Below are positions 1 through 8,577 of a DNA stretch of 64,000 nt, one piece after another; the first letter of the stretch is position 1, and each line of letters begins with the position of its first letter. The stretch is from Hyphococcus luteus (GTDB lineage Bacteria > Pseudomonadota > Alphaproteobacteria > Caulobacterales > Parvularculaceae): NCBI RefSeq assembly GCF_002943565.1, contig NZ_PJCH01000016.1, positions 62,001 to 126,000 on the forward strand, written 5' to 3'. Both the position numbers and the translations under genes were made by a program. The notes below the pieces were generated by a model. It searched no databases, was not told the origin of the DNA, and saw only the letters and a list, made by a program, of their open reading frames with translations.

Positions 1-65
1 GGTCATCGTGACCGTCCCCATTGGAAGCTCCACCGCGAGTTCATCGCAAACTGGAGCCGTGACCC

Positions 66-521
66 ATGAGATCTTCCGTTTACGTCGCCGCCCTCGCCGC
101 GGCATTGTCGAGCGGCGCAGCGTCCGCAGACGAAGTTAAAGTATTCGAAGGCGGCCGCTATGTACGCGTCGTCGCCGTTCCCGCCCAGGAGCAGATCAAG
201 CCGCTGCAGACGATTGTGTCGGTCACTTTCCCGCGGCGGGAGATCGCGACTGTTGGCGACGCAGCAAAATATCTCCTGCGCCGCACTGGTTACGCGATGC
301 TTGCGGTCGACGCCGAAGCTTTTCCGGACCACGCCAGGGTTGCGAGCTTTCCCTTGCCGGAAATCCATCGCCGCTTCGACGGGGTGACCATCGCGTCGGC
401 GCTGGAGGCGCTCGCCGGCGGCGCCTACCGGCCGGTGATCGATGACGCCGAACGGACGGTCGTTTTCGAACTCAAGGAAGACGTCGATCGAGACGGCATA
501 CGCCGCAAGCGCGGGATTTGA
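66..521 (+). CDS. pilL: PilL-like ICE protein (TIGR03748 family, PFGI-1 class)
   Basis: This 151-residue exported protein has a signal peptide ending near Ala-Ser-Ala (residues 19-21). It carries the family pattern of an N-terminal GRYVRV strand, a VVAVPAQEQIKPLQ segment and a VGDAAKYLLRRTGYAML segment. In PFGI-1-class elements this short PilL-like protein opens the transfer operon and is presumed periplasmic; its biochemical role is not established. It is followed after 31 bases by the PEGA protein gene and then by the conserved transfer genes. The start is preceded by GGAG at 53-56, and the leader GGAGCCGTGACCCATGA recurs almost exactly before the gene at 60290. Family call from remembered signature; function inferred. 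Confidence 0.75.
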   Translation: MRSSVYVAALAAALSSGAASADEVKVFEGGRYVRVVAVPAQEQIKPLQTIVSVTFPRREIATVGDAAKYLLRRTGYAMLAVDAEAFPDHARVASFPLPEIHRRFDGVTIASALEALAGGAYRPVIDDAERTVVFELKEDVDRDGIRRKRGI

Positions 522-552
522 GGAATCGAACGAAGAGCAAAGGAAAACCCTC

Positions 553-1677
553 ATGTCCGGCGCCGCTTCCATTTCCGATGACAAGGAGCCTCGCTCGAAT
601 GTCACGCGGCTCGCGCGCTCAGGCGACGCGCTGCGAAGCGACGAAGAAGAGCAAAATCAGACGGCGGCCGATGACACTGCCGCTACAGAGGACGAAATAT
701 CGCCGGCCGCGTTGGAGGCCGACAATGAGCGCTCGCATGCGAATGCTGCAAAACGTCGCCGCTGGATAGCAGGCGGGCTGATAATCATCGCGGCCGCAAG
801 CATTGTCGCGCTAGCCGCATCTTACGGCCCCTGGACGGCGGATGAAGACCGGTTCGCCGAACGCATGACCGCGGAGCTTGACGATGTCAGGGAACGGATC
901 GACGCCCTCGAAGCGAGCGATCGCGAAGCCGCGGTCGCCCGAACGGACCTCGCCGCCGGCGCGGACGCCGTTAAGCGCGCCCTGCGCGGGCTGACCGCCG
1001 ATCTCGCCACGCTTGAAGCGCGCCTCGACACCGCGGAATCTCGCGACGCTGACTCTTCAGAGGCCATTGCAACGGTTCGTCAAAAACTGGCGGAAACGCA
1101 AACTTCGCTGGACGCATTCAGCGCGCGCCTTGAGAAGCTGCCAGCGCCGCAATCGGCGGCACGGACTTCTGTCATCACGCTGTCGCCGTCGGCCCCTGCG
1201 CCGGAGGGCGAAACAGATGACTCCCTGGACTTGCCGTTCACGCCGGTCGCCATCGACCTGTGGGCGGGCGCGCCGCAACTCGCGATCCGGAGCAAGGAGG
1301 GACTCGCTCACCTCGTGGCCGGCGAGACGCGTCAAGAATGGACACTTGTAAGCGCCGACCGCGACGCAGGCGCGGTCATTCTTCAGTCGGCGGACGGCGT
1401 CCCGCGCCGCTATGTGTTGGGCGAAGGCTTCGCAGACCCGCTGCGCGCACATCCGGCGGAGGCGACGCTCACGGTAAACGCAACGCCGGCCGACGCGCGC
1501 ATTCGCGTTATGAACATCAAGCCGATCTACGCGCCGCAAATGCCGCTCGCGCCCGGTCTTTACGATATCGAAGTGACGGCGCCGGGCTTTAGGCCCCACC
1601 GGCAATGGATCAGGATCGGCGACGACGCGCATAACTATAAAGTGACGCTTGAGAAATCACCGGAGCGCCCGTCATGA
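553..1677 (+). CDS. Membrane-anchored coiled-coil protein with C-terminal PEGA-like domain
   Basis: This 374-residue protein has an acidic N-terminal tail, one transmembrane helix (about residues 72-93), a long charged coiled coil (about 95-195), a proline-rich linker and a C-terminal PEGA-like beta domain (about 305-370, with APGLYDIEVTAPGFRPHRQW). PEGA domains usually sit on the periplasmic side of the envelope. ATG 553 is chosen over an in-frame start 111 bases upstream because AAGGAAA precedes it and the upstream start overlaps pilL. The stop overlaps the next gene by ATGA, so it is translationally coupled to the transfer operon. I do not recall it in the core PFGI-1 gene order; a structural envelope role is inferred. 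Confidence 0.7.
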   Translation: MSGAASISDDKEPRSNVTRLARSGDALRSDEEEQNQTAADDTAATEDEISPAALEADNERSHANAAKRRRWIAGGLIIIAAASIVALAASYGPWTADEDRFAERMTAELDDVRERIDALEASDREAAVARTDLAAGADAVKRALRGLTADLATLEARLDTAESRDADSSEAIATVRQKLAETQTSLDAFSARLEKLPAPQSAARTSVITLSPSAPAPEGETDDSLDLPFTPVAIDLWAGAPQLAIRSKEGLAHLVAGETRQEWTLVSADRDAGAVILQSADGVPRRYVLGEGFADPLRAHPAEATLTVNATPADARIRVMNIKPIYAPQMPLAPGLYDIEVTAPGFRPHRQWIRIGDDAHNYKVTLEKSPERPS

Positions 1678-2513
1678 CGCTCGCTCGGGCTATGCGCTGC
1701 GCGCAGCGGTTGCGAGGCTACGAAATCCTCATCGCCGCCTTCGCGATTGTGGTGCTCGGTTCGCCTTCGGCCGATGCCCAGACCCCCGTTCCGATCGAGC
1801 GCGCCGAGACGGAGCTGTCTGCGACGAAGTCGATGCCGCTGAAAGAGGCGGCGGATCGTTGGAGGCTCACCGAGGCTGAATATCGCCGCTATCAGAATTT
1901 GATGACCGGCCCGCGCGGCCGCCTCAGTGATCCCGCCATCACGCCGATCGAAGTGCTTGGTATTGAAGCGCGATCCATGGCCGAGCGCGAAAAATACGCC
2001 GAACTCTATGTGGAGATGATGGCGCGCGAGGCCGACAAGGCGCTCGCGTTCACGCGCACGGTGCACGCTACTTGGCGGCGCACTCATGGCGATGTCAAAG
2101 TACTGAACCACGCCCGGATCAATGCCGCGCGCGAAGATTTCGGCAGCCGCTACGGCCCCTTGCCTCTAGGACTCCGGCGTCCGGGCCGTTTGATGATCTT
2201 TACGCGTCTCGACTGCGGCCCGTGTCAGGATTCAGTGTCGGATGCGCTCGCCAAAATCGATGCCGGAACATTTATCGGCGCCGATATCTATTTTGTCGAA
2301 CTCGAGCAGGGGCGAGATGCAGAGATCCGCAAATGGGCGCGCGGCCTTGACCTCAGCCCCGAGAAAATCCGCAAACGCCGCATCACGCTCAATTACGACC
2401 AGGGCGAATATGAGTTCGTGAGCCGCCGCCTCGGGCGCAGTTTTGCGGGCAACACTGTTTTTATCGAGCGGCGCGGCGATGCATATGAGGCCGTGTCCCC
2501 AAATGCTCTGTAA
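1674..2513 (+). CDS. ICE transfer protein, PFL_4693 family (TIGR03759), thioredoxin-like C-terminus
   Basis: A 279-residue exported protein. It has an N-terminal hydrophobic signal, then the family segment WRLTEAEYRRYQNLMTGPRG and a conserved helical region (IEVLGIEARSMAEREKYAEL). The last third reads like a thioredoxin-type strand followed by Cys-Gly-Pro-Cys (Cys181, Cys184), which suggests disulphide exchange or redox sensing in the periplasm. The start overlaps the preceding stop (ATGA), and the next gene starts inside this one's end, so it belongs to one polycistron. Family membership is confident; the redox role is inferred from the CxxC. Confidence 0.85.
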   Translation: MTLARAMRCAQRLRGYEILIAAFAIVVLGSPSADAQTPVPIERAETELSATKSMPLKEAADRWRLTEAEYRRYQNLMTGPRGRLSDPAITPIEVLGIEARSMAEREKYAELYVEMMAREADKALAFTRTVHATWRRTHGDVKVLNHARINAAREDFGSRYGPLPLGLRRPGRLMIFTRLDCGPCQDSVSDALAKIDAGTFIGADIYFVELEQGRDAEIRKWARGLDLSPEKIRKRRITLNYDQGEYEFVSRRLGRSFAGNTVFIERRGDAYEAVSPNAL

Positions 2514-3069
2514 GTTCTATGCACTTCCCCTCGCTCTGGCGGCGCTGCCCTTGCCGCCCAATGCCGCCGCTCATGCGCAGTCGGACATTCCGCTTGCTTT
2601 TCGCGAGACCGCCGCGTTTTGGGATATTCCCGATCCCGCACTGCTCTACTCTGTTGCGCTCGCCGAATCCAAAAGACAGCTGCCCGAAGGCGCGCTGCGG
2701 CCCTGGCCCTGGACATTGAACGTCGCGGGCAAGGGTTATTTCTACGAGACGGAAACGCAAGCGTGGGCCGCGCTTTATGAGTTCATTGCGGCGGGCGAAC
2801 GCAATATCGACATCGGCCTGATGCAGATCAACTATCGCTGGAACGAGGATACGTTGATCGATCCTTATACGGCGCTCAATCCGGTCGCCAATCTCAATAT
2901 GGGCGCAAAAATCCTCGCCGCGGAATATCGCGTCAGCGGCGATTGGGAAATTGCGGTCGGGCGTTATCACTCGCCCGGAAGCTCGCCCGCCCAACGCGCC
3001 AGGGCGGCGCGCTATCGGGATCATGTCGCCGCGCTGCGCCGCGCGCTTCAATCTGAGACGGATCCATGA
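2479..3069 (+). CDS. Lytic transglycosylase (SLT domain), conjugation-associated
   Basis: This protein of about 196 residues has a signal peptide and a lysozyme-like SLT domain. The catalytic glutamate lies in ALAESKRQ, and the family motif IGLMQINYRWN is followed by NPVANLNMGAKIL. It would cut peptidoglycan locally in the periplasm so the mating apparatus can span the wall, as VirB1-type enzymes do. ATG 2479 is chosen because the translation then begins directly with a plausible signal peptide; ATG 2485 and 2443 are alternatives. The gene overlaps both the preceding and following genes. Confidence 0.88.
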   Translation: MHMRPCPQMLCKFYALPLALAALPLPPNAAAHAQSDIPLAFRETAAFWDIPDPALLYSVALAESKRQLPEGALRPWPWTLNVAGKGYFYETETQAWAALYEFIAAGERNIDIGLMQINYRWNEDTLIDPYTALNPVANLNMGAKILAAEYRVSGDWEIAVGRYHSPGSSPAQRARAARYRDHVAALRRALQSETDP

Positions 3070-3596
3070 CGCGACAGGCGCTCCTCTGCCTCCTCATATT
3101 TGTATGCGCGCCCGCTGCGGCGGAGGACCCTCGCGTTCTCTATTCGACAGGCGAGACGACGCCGATCGCCGATCTCTTCGCGGACCCGGCCTTACGCGAA
3201 AAACTTCATGCGAGCGCGCAGCAGCCCGTCACGCATCCGAATTTGTCGTCGGACTCCCTTTATCCAATCCGATCCAAGCGGCTCACCGTCGGACGTGTCG
3301 GCGACCGGTCGCTTGCGGTCCTGGCTGAAATCAAAAAGCGCCCCGGCATGCGGCCTGTTTTCTTGATCGGCGACGATCCCACGTCGGCCGCCTGGCTCAA
3401 GGGCAATGCGGACTATTTGAAGTCGAGCGGCGCCGTCGGGCTGGTCGTCAATGTGGAAAGCCGCGCCCGCTTCGAGGCGCTAGCGCGCGTTGCGCCCGAT
3501 CTTCCGCTTTTCGCCGGAGGCGGCGACGACATCGCGCGCGAGCTGGGGCTTTTTCACTATCCCGTCCTGATCACGCCTAACAGCGTACAACAGTAG
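3066..3596 (+). CDS. ICE transfer protein, PFL_4695 family (TIGR03765)
   Basis: A 176-residue exported protein with a clean signal peptide ending Ala-Ala-Ala. The mature part contains the family features: an early ETTPIADLF segment, the middle SLYPIRSKRLTVGRV, and the C-terminal LFHYPVLITPNSVQQ. It always sits between the transglycosylase and TraD genes in this ICE class, as here. The function is unknown; periplasmic location is predicted. ATG overlaps the previous stop (ATGA), so it is co-translated with the transglycosylase. Confidence 0.85.
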   Translation: MTRQALLCLLIFVCAPAAAEDPRVLYSTGETTPIADLFADPALREKLHASAQQPVTHPNLSSDSLYPIRSKRLTVGRVGDRSLAVLAEIKKRPGMRPVFLIGDDPTSAAWLKGNADYLKSSGAVGLVVNVESRARFEALARVAPDLPLFAGGGDDIARELGLFHYPVLITPNSVQQ

Positions 3597-3616
3597 TAAT
3601 GCTATTAGAGGCGGCG

Positions 3617-5842
3617 ATGAGCGACAAATACCAGGTCGAAGCGCTGTTGAGGCCGCCCGTCGAACTGTGGAGCGCGCTCATTTCATTCTGTGTCGCGGCC
3701 GTTGCGGCGATCGCGCCGGGCCTGACGCTGATGCCGCCGAAAGTCGCCTACGGCGCCAGCGCCGCGATCCTCCTCCTTGTGACCATTCCCCGTCTTCGAG
3801 AAGGCTGGCGGATCGTGACGTACCATCGTCATTTGAAACGCTTGCCGCGTTACGCCCTTCCCGCCGATCGGATCCCGGTGTCGAACCGCAAGCTGTTTCT
3901 AGGGCGGGGCTTTCAATGGGAGCAGAAACACACGCAGCGCCTGCGCGATACGTTGCGGCCCGAAGCGCAAGCTTACGTCCGTCCGGGCCCGCTCTATCGA
4001 TGGGCGCGCAAAGCGGAAGTCGCCTGGGAGCACGCGCCAAGCCTCTCCCTGATCGCGGGCTTTCTCAGCCGCGACGCCTGGTGGAACCCTTTAAGGCCGC
4101 TGCCGCCCGTCGGCGGCAATCCCGCAATCCATGCGATCGAGCCCCGCGAGCAGAGCGCTTTCATGGATTTGCGCGAACGCGTCGGCCACACGCTCGTTCT
4201 CGGCACGACGCGCGTCGGCAAGACTCGCCTCGCCGAGACGCTGATCACCCAGGACATCCGCCGCGGCGACGTCGTCATTACTTTCGACCCCAAGGGCGAC
4301 GCCGATCTCTTGAAACGCATGTACGCGGAAGCGGTCGCGGCGGGCCGCGAAGAACGATTCTACCTCTTCCATCTCGGCTTTCCGGCGCAATCGGCACGCT
4401 ACAACGCCATCGGCTCCTTCTCGCGGATCACCGAAGTGGCGACGCGGATCGCCGGCCAGCTTCCCAATGAAGGCAACGCTGCGGCCTTCCGGGAGTTCGC
4501 CTGGCGGTTCACCAATATCATCGCGCGCGCCCTCGTCGCCCTCGGCCGGCGCCCCGACTACAAGCAGATCCGTCAGTATATCAACAACATCGAAGGTCTC
4601 TTCATCGAATACGCCAATGTCTATTTGAGGGAGCATGGCGAGGCCGGCTGGTCACAAGCGATCGAGACCATTCGCAACAATATCGACGAACGCCATCTGC
4701 CCTTCGCCATGAAAGGTCGCAACCACGAAGCGATCGCGCTCTTTAAATATACAGCCAAAAAGAACGACTACGATCCCGTTCTCGACGGCCTCAAATCGGC
4801 CTGGCAATACGACCGGACCTATTTCGACAAAATCGTTTCCTCGCTCGGCCCCTTGATGGAGAAGCTGACCAGCGGTCAGGTCGCCGAGCTCCTCTCGCCC
4901 GATTATTGCAATCTCAATGACGATCGTCCGATCCTCGACTGGCGTCAGGTGATCCGCGAAAAGGGCATCGTTTATGTCGGCCTCGACGCGCTCTCGGACT
5001 TCACCGTGTCGAGCGCCGTCGGCAATTCCATGTTCGCCGACCTCGTCAGCGTCGCCGGCGAGATTTACAAGCACGGAATCGAGGACGGGTTGGCGACGAG
5101 CGATAGCGCAGCGGTCAAAGTTAAACAGCCCATCAACATCCATGCCGACGAATTCAACGAACTGATCGGCGATGAATTCATTCCCCTCGTCAACAAGGCG
5201 GGCGGCGCCGGCGTGCAGGTGACCGCTTACACCCAAACCTGGTCCGATATCGAGGCGCGGGTTAGGAGTCGCGCCAAGGCGGGACAGATCACGGGAAATT
5301 TCAACACGCTCATCATGCTGCGCGTCAAGGAGCAGGCGACGGCCGAGCTCTTGACCAACCAGCTAAGCGAGGTGGAGATTCAGCAAATGATGTCCGTCTC
5401 GGGCGTCAACGATTCGAGCGCGCCGGATTCGAGCTCGCATTTTACGAGCCGCAATGAAGACCGCGTCACCACCATGCGCGTTCCCATGGTGACGCCGTCG
5501 CAACTGATCCAGCTGCCCAAGGGGCAAGCCTTCGCCCTGCTCGAAGGCGGCACGCTGTGGAAACTGCGCTTGCCGCTGCCTGTCGAGCCGAGAAACGAGT
5601 CTCTGCCTGATGGCGTCGAAGGCATCGCCGAGGCCATGCGCGAGCGTTATGTCACCAATGATCTCTGGTTCCGCACCGAGGAGCCCTGGTGGCGCCGGGC
5701 CGCGAGCATAGCGAACGCCGGCGGCGCGCCCGTCAACATCACAGAAGAAGACGCAGCTCTAGACGTAGCGGTTGACGAGATCGCTACGCCGTCCCCGCCG
5801 GTTGGTTTTTTAGAGGCGGCAAACGCCGCTTCGGAGGATTGA
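3617..5842 (+). CDS. traD: Conjugative coupling ATPase TraD (SXT/TOL-type, TIGR03743)
   Basis: This 741-residue inner-membrane VirD4-type coupling protein brings the relaxase-DNA complex to the secretion channel. It has two N-terminal transmembrane helices (about residues 16-60). The Walker A motif is GTTRVGKT (196-203), followed by VVITFDPKGDADLL characteristic of TraD/TraG ATPases. A Walker B-like region, INIHADEFNEL, precedes QVTAYTQTWSDIEAR. ATG 3617 has GAGGCGGCG just upstream, so it is preferred over the earlier in-frame ATG 3599. Length matches the family. The acidic C-terminal tail may contact the relaxosome (inference). Confidence 0.95.
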   Translation: MSDKYQVEALLRPPVELWSALISFCVAAVAAIAPGLTLMPPKVAYGASAAILLLVTIPRLREGWRIVTYHRHLKRLPRYALPADRIPVSNRKLFLGRGFQWEQKHTQRLRDTLRPEAQAYVRPGPLYRWARKAEVAWEHAPSLSLIAGFLSRDAWWNPLRPLPPVGGNPAIHAIEPREQSAFMDLRERVGHTLVLGTTRVGKTRLAETLITQDIRRGDVVITFDPKGDADLLKRMYAEAVAAGREERFYLFHLGFPAQSARYNAIGSFSRITEVATRIAGQLPNEGNAAAFREFAWRFTNIIARALVALGRRPDYKQIRQYINNIEGLFIEYANVYLREHGEAGWSQAIETIRNNIDERHLPFAMKGRNHEAIALFKYTAKKNDYDPVLDGLKSAWQYDRTYFDKIVSSLGPLMEKLTSGQVAELLSPDYCNLNDDRPILDWRQVIREKGIVYVGLDALSDFTVSSAVGNSMFADLVSVAGEIYKHGIEDGLATSDSAAVKVKQPINIHADEFNELIGDEFIPLVNKAGGAGVQVTAYTQTWSDIEARVRSRAKAGQITGNFNTLIMLRVKEQATAELLTNQLSEVEIQQMMSVSGVNDSSAPDSSSHFTSRNEDRVTTMRVPMVTPSQLIQLPKGQAFALLEGGTLWKLRLPLPVEPRNESLPDGVEGIAEAMRERYVTNDLWFRTEEPWWRRAASIANAGGAPVNITEEDAALDVAVDEIATPSPPVGFLEAANAASED

Positions 5843-5846
5843 GCCA

Positions 5847-6521
5847 ATGGCGACGGCGCCAACCAGGACGCAAACGGAACAACGCGGCCTTGTCAGCTTC
5901 ATCATAGGTTCGGTGCTCGAAATCGTCGCCTGGTTGATGATCTCGCTGGTTTTCTCCGTCATCCTCGAATGGATCGGCATGGCGTTTTGGTGGAAAGAAG
6001 AAGGGGCTGAGCACAGTCTCAATCTCTTGCGCGCCGAAATCTCCAATCTCGCCCATGGGGCCAAGGCCGTGCTCACGGGCCGCCCTCCGTCCGACATCGC
6101 GGCCGACGCAGTCGATTGGACCTATGAACGGGTTTGGGAGCGCACTGGCGCGATCGAATGGTTTTCAAGGTTTGGCGGCGTCATCCGCGAATACGCCTTC
6201 GCCTTGGTCAACATCACTCAGGTGTTCGTCGTCCGCCTCACCATTCTCTCGCTCGCCATGCCGGTTTTCCTCCTCGCCGGCGTCGTCGGCCTGGCGGATG
6301 GTCTCGTCGAGCGCGACATCCGCCGATGGGGCGGCGGAAGGGAAAGCGGCTATGTGTTCCATATCGCTGCGCGGTTCATCAAACCAGCGATCATCTGGAC
6401 CTGGGTCCTCTATTTGTCGTCGCCGGTGAGGATCAATCCGGCCCTGGTGATATTGCCCTTCGCGGTTCTCTTCGGGCTCGCGCTCAGGGTCTCCTCGGCC
6501 AGCTTCAAGAAATATCTCTGA
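5847..6521 (+). CDS. ICE membrane protein, PFL_4697 family (TIGR03747, DUF4400)
   Basis: A 224-residue integral membrane protein with about four hydrophobic helices. The first spans LEIVAWLMISLVFSVILEWI; later ones lie in the VFVVRLTILSLAMPVFLL segment and near the C-terminus. A conserved loop carries the DUF4400 signature GLADGLVERDIRRWGGGRESG. It follows traD by four bases, the standard order in this ICE class, and probably belongs to the inner-membrane platform. The exact function is unknown. After this gene the transfer operon is interrupted by the cargo block. Confidence 0.88.
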   Translation: MATAPTRTQTEQRGLVSFIIGSVLEIVAWLMISLVFSVILEWIGMAFWWKEEGAEHSLNLLRAEISNLAHGAKAVLTGRPPSDIAADAVDWTYERVWERTGAIEWFSRFGGVIREYAFALVNITQVFVVRLTILSLAMPVFLLAGVVGLADGLVERDIRRWGGGRESGYVFHIAARFIKPAIIWTWVLYLSSPVRINPALVILPFAVLFGLALRVSSASFKKYL

Positions 6522-7182
6522 CAAGGCATGTACGATATTCGCGTTTATCCCAAACTGTAGTCGATTTAGGGCGAATGTCCGCTGACGGGTACGATGCCGA
6601 CAGAAGCAGATTTGTGAGTTTCACAGCAGGCGCCCTCTTCGCGTAATTCACCTGCGCTGGCGTATAGTCGTGCGCCACGCTCCAGCCTGGGCGGATGACG
6701 AGCGGTGATCGGACCCGATCGATGGAAGGCGGTGCGTATGACACGTCGTTGCCTGTGTTGAAGGCGTCCTGAACTTCCGTTACGAACTCCGGCGCGCAAA
6801 TGTCCGACGCGGGCGCGGACGAACGAATGAAAAGTCAGGCGTTCGCTGACCCCTCGCGCGTTTCGCGTTCATATTGCGGCGCCTTTCTTTAGGTGATATC
6901 AATCCTTTCGCGGGCCTGCAGCGGGCGCCCGCTGCAGGCGAGGTTTCGCCCAAGTCCCGCTTCGTGACGGCGTGATGGTCATCGCGCCGGGCAGCGGAGC
7001 GTCGGCATGAAGCGCCTTCCCATATCGAAGCTTAATCTCCCGGCGCCGGATCCGGCGTTGAAAGGCGCTGGGCAAGACCCAGCGCGGCCGCTCAATGCCC
7101 GGCCGGCAAACGCGTGCAGTGATGAGCGGCGCGCGGCGGCGCGCCGCATCGGAAGAGAACAAGTCGGGCGGGGATCGAAAAA
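6522..7182. other. Non-coding left junction of the cargo block
   Basis: About 660 bases without a convincing gene. This is the point where transfer genes give way to cargo. Short open frames on the minus strand (for example 6505-6744) have no ribosome-binding site and no recognisable product. A 59-codon plus-strand frame (7007-7186) ends by overlapping the chrA start, but it has no recognised homology. No terminal inverted repeats or direct repeats that would define an insertion sequence are apparent. Confidence 0.5.
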
Positions 7183-8577
7183 ATGACCGGTTCAACGCAA
7201 AAGGCGACCGCGCCGAACACGCATGGGCGATCCGTGTCATTCGGAGAGGCGTTCCGCGTCTGGCTGCGTGTCGCGGCGCTCTCCTTCGGCGGACCGGCGG
7301 GGCAGATTGCAGTGATGCATCGCATCCTTGTCGACGAGAAGAAGTGGATCAGCGAAAGCCGGTTCCTGCACGCCCTCAACTATTGCATGCTGCTGCCCGG
7401 GCCCGAGGCGCAGCAGCTCGCGACCTATATCGGCTGGTTGCTGCACCGGACGGCCGGCGGCCTCGTCGCCGGGACATTGTTCGTGCTGCCCGGCTTCATC
7501 AGTATCCTGATCTTGAGCGTCCTCTACGCCGGGTATCAGGAGCTTGCCTTCGTTCAGGCGATCTTCTTCGGCGTCAAGGCGGCCGTGCTGGCCGTGGTTG
7601 TGGAAGCCGTGCTCAGGATCGGCAAGCGCGTCCTGAAGAACAGCTACATGTATGCGATCGCCGCGGCGGCCTTTATCGGCATTTTCTTTCTCGATGCGCC
7701 GTTTCCCCTAATCGTCATCGGCGCCGCCTTGATCGGCTTTCTCGGCGAGCGGTTCGACCCCGACAAGTTCGTCGTCATCAAGGAACGCGAGGCCAAAGGG
7801 AACAGCGAGGAGCCGGCGGTCGACTCAATGCTTGCGGACGGGCGGGCGGACCACACGCGGCCAACGCTTGGCCGCGCCGTCAGGGTCGCGGGCGTCTGGC
7901 TTTCCCTGTGGTTTGCGCCGCTGATCGTCATCGCCGCCGTCCTTGGGCCGGATGATGTCTTCACCAGGATCGGGCTGTTCTTTTCGAAGCTCGCCGTCGT
8001 CACCTTCGGCGGCGCCTACGCCGTGCTCGCCTATATGGCGCAAGAGGCCGTGCAGAACTACGGCTGGCTCGCTCCCGGCGAGATGCTCGACGGTCTGGGC
8101 ATGGCGGAGACGACGCCGGGTCCCTTGATCCAGGTCGTGCAATTTGTGGCCTTCATGGGCGCCTTCCGGGAGGCCACCGGGCTCGATCCTTTCACGGCCG
8201 GCATGCTCGCGTCGGTGCTGGCGACATGGGTGACCTTCACACCGTGCTTCCTGTGGATCTTTCTTGGGGCGCCCTATGTCGAGCAGCTCAGAGGAAATCA
8301 ATCCTTGAGCGCGGCGCTTTCGGCGATCACGGCGGCGGTCGTCGGCGTGGTTCTCAACCTTGCAGTCTGGTTCTCCCTGCATGTGGTGTTCGCGGAGGTC
8401 GCAGTCTTCCGGGCTTACGGTCTCAGGCTGCAGATTCCGGCGATCGAAACCATCGATATCGCGAGCCTCGTGCTCGCCGCCGGCGCATTAATTGCGATGT
8501 TGCGCTTCCATGCGGGCATGATCCCGGTGCTCGGCGTCAGCGCCGCGCTGGGGGTCGCGTGGCGCATGCTGGCGTGA
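7183..8577 (+). CDS. chrA: Chromate transporter ChrA (CHR family)
   Basis: This 464-residue inner-membrane protein is a long-chain CHR-family chromate efflux transporter. Each half carries a CHR domain: the first has ALSFGGPAGQIAVMHR and the LLPGPEAQQLATYIGW helix, the second has VVTFGGAYAVLAYMAQ and the TTPGPLIQ motif. About 10-12 hydrophobic segments are visible. ChrA expels chromate using the membrane potential and confers chromate resistance. GGGCGGGG lies just upstream of ATG 7183. The gene overlaps the following MFS gene (GTGA), so the two form an operon. No chrB regulator is present here. Confidence 0.93.
   Translation: MTGSTQKATAPNTHGRSVSFGEAFRVWLRVAALSFGGPAGQIAVMHRILVDEKKWISESRFLHALNYCMLLPGPEAQQLATYIGWLLHRTAGGLVAGTLFVLPGFISILILSVLYAGYQELAFVQAIFFGVKAAVLAVVVEAVLRIGKRVLKNSYMYAIAAAAFIGIFFLDAPFPLIVIGAALIGFLGERFDPDKFVVIKEREAKGNSEEPAVDSMLADGRADHTRPTLGRAVRVAGVWLSLWFAPLIVIAAVLGPDDVFTRIGLFFSKLAVVTFGGAYAVLAYMAQEAVQNYGWLAPGEMLDGLGMAETTPGPLIQVVQFVAFMGAFREATGLDPFTAGMLASVLATWVTFTPCFLWIFLGAPYVEQLRGNQSLSAALSAITAAVVGVVLNLAVWFSLHVVFAEVAVFRAYGLRLQIPAIETIDIASLVLAAGALIAMLRFHAGMIPVLGVSAALGVAWRMLA

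Noticed and set aside
3-605. 200-codon minus-strand open frame over pilL
   Set aside because: It is antisense to a recognised transfer gene with a good start; high GC creates long antisense frames.
6505-6799. Short minus-strand frames after the DUF4400 gene
   Set aside because: No ribosome-binding site, no recognisable domain, and two frames overlap each other.
7007-7186. 59-codon frame overlapping the chrA start (begins MKRLPISKLNLPAP)
   Set aside because: The overlap looks like coupling, but there is no clear ribosome-binding site and no similarity I know; kept out as unsupported.
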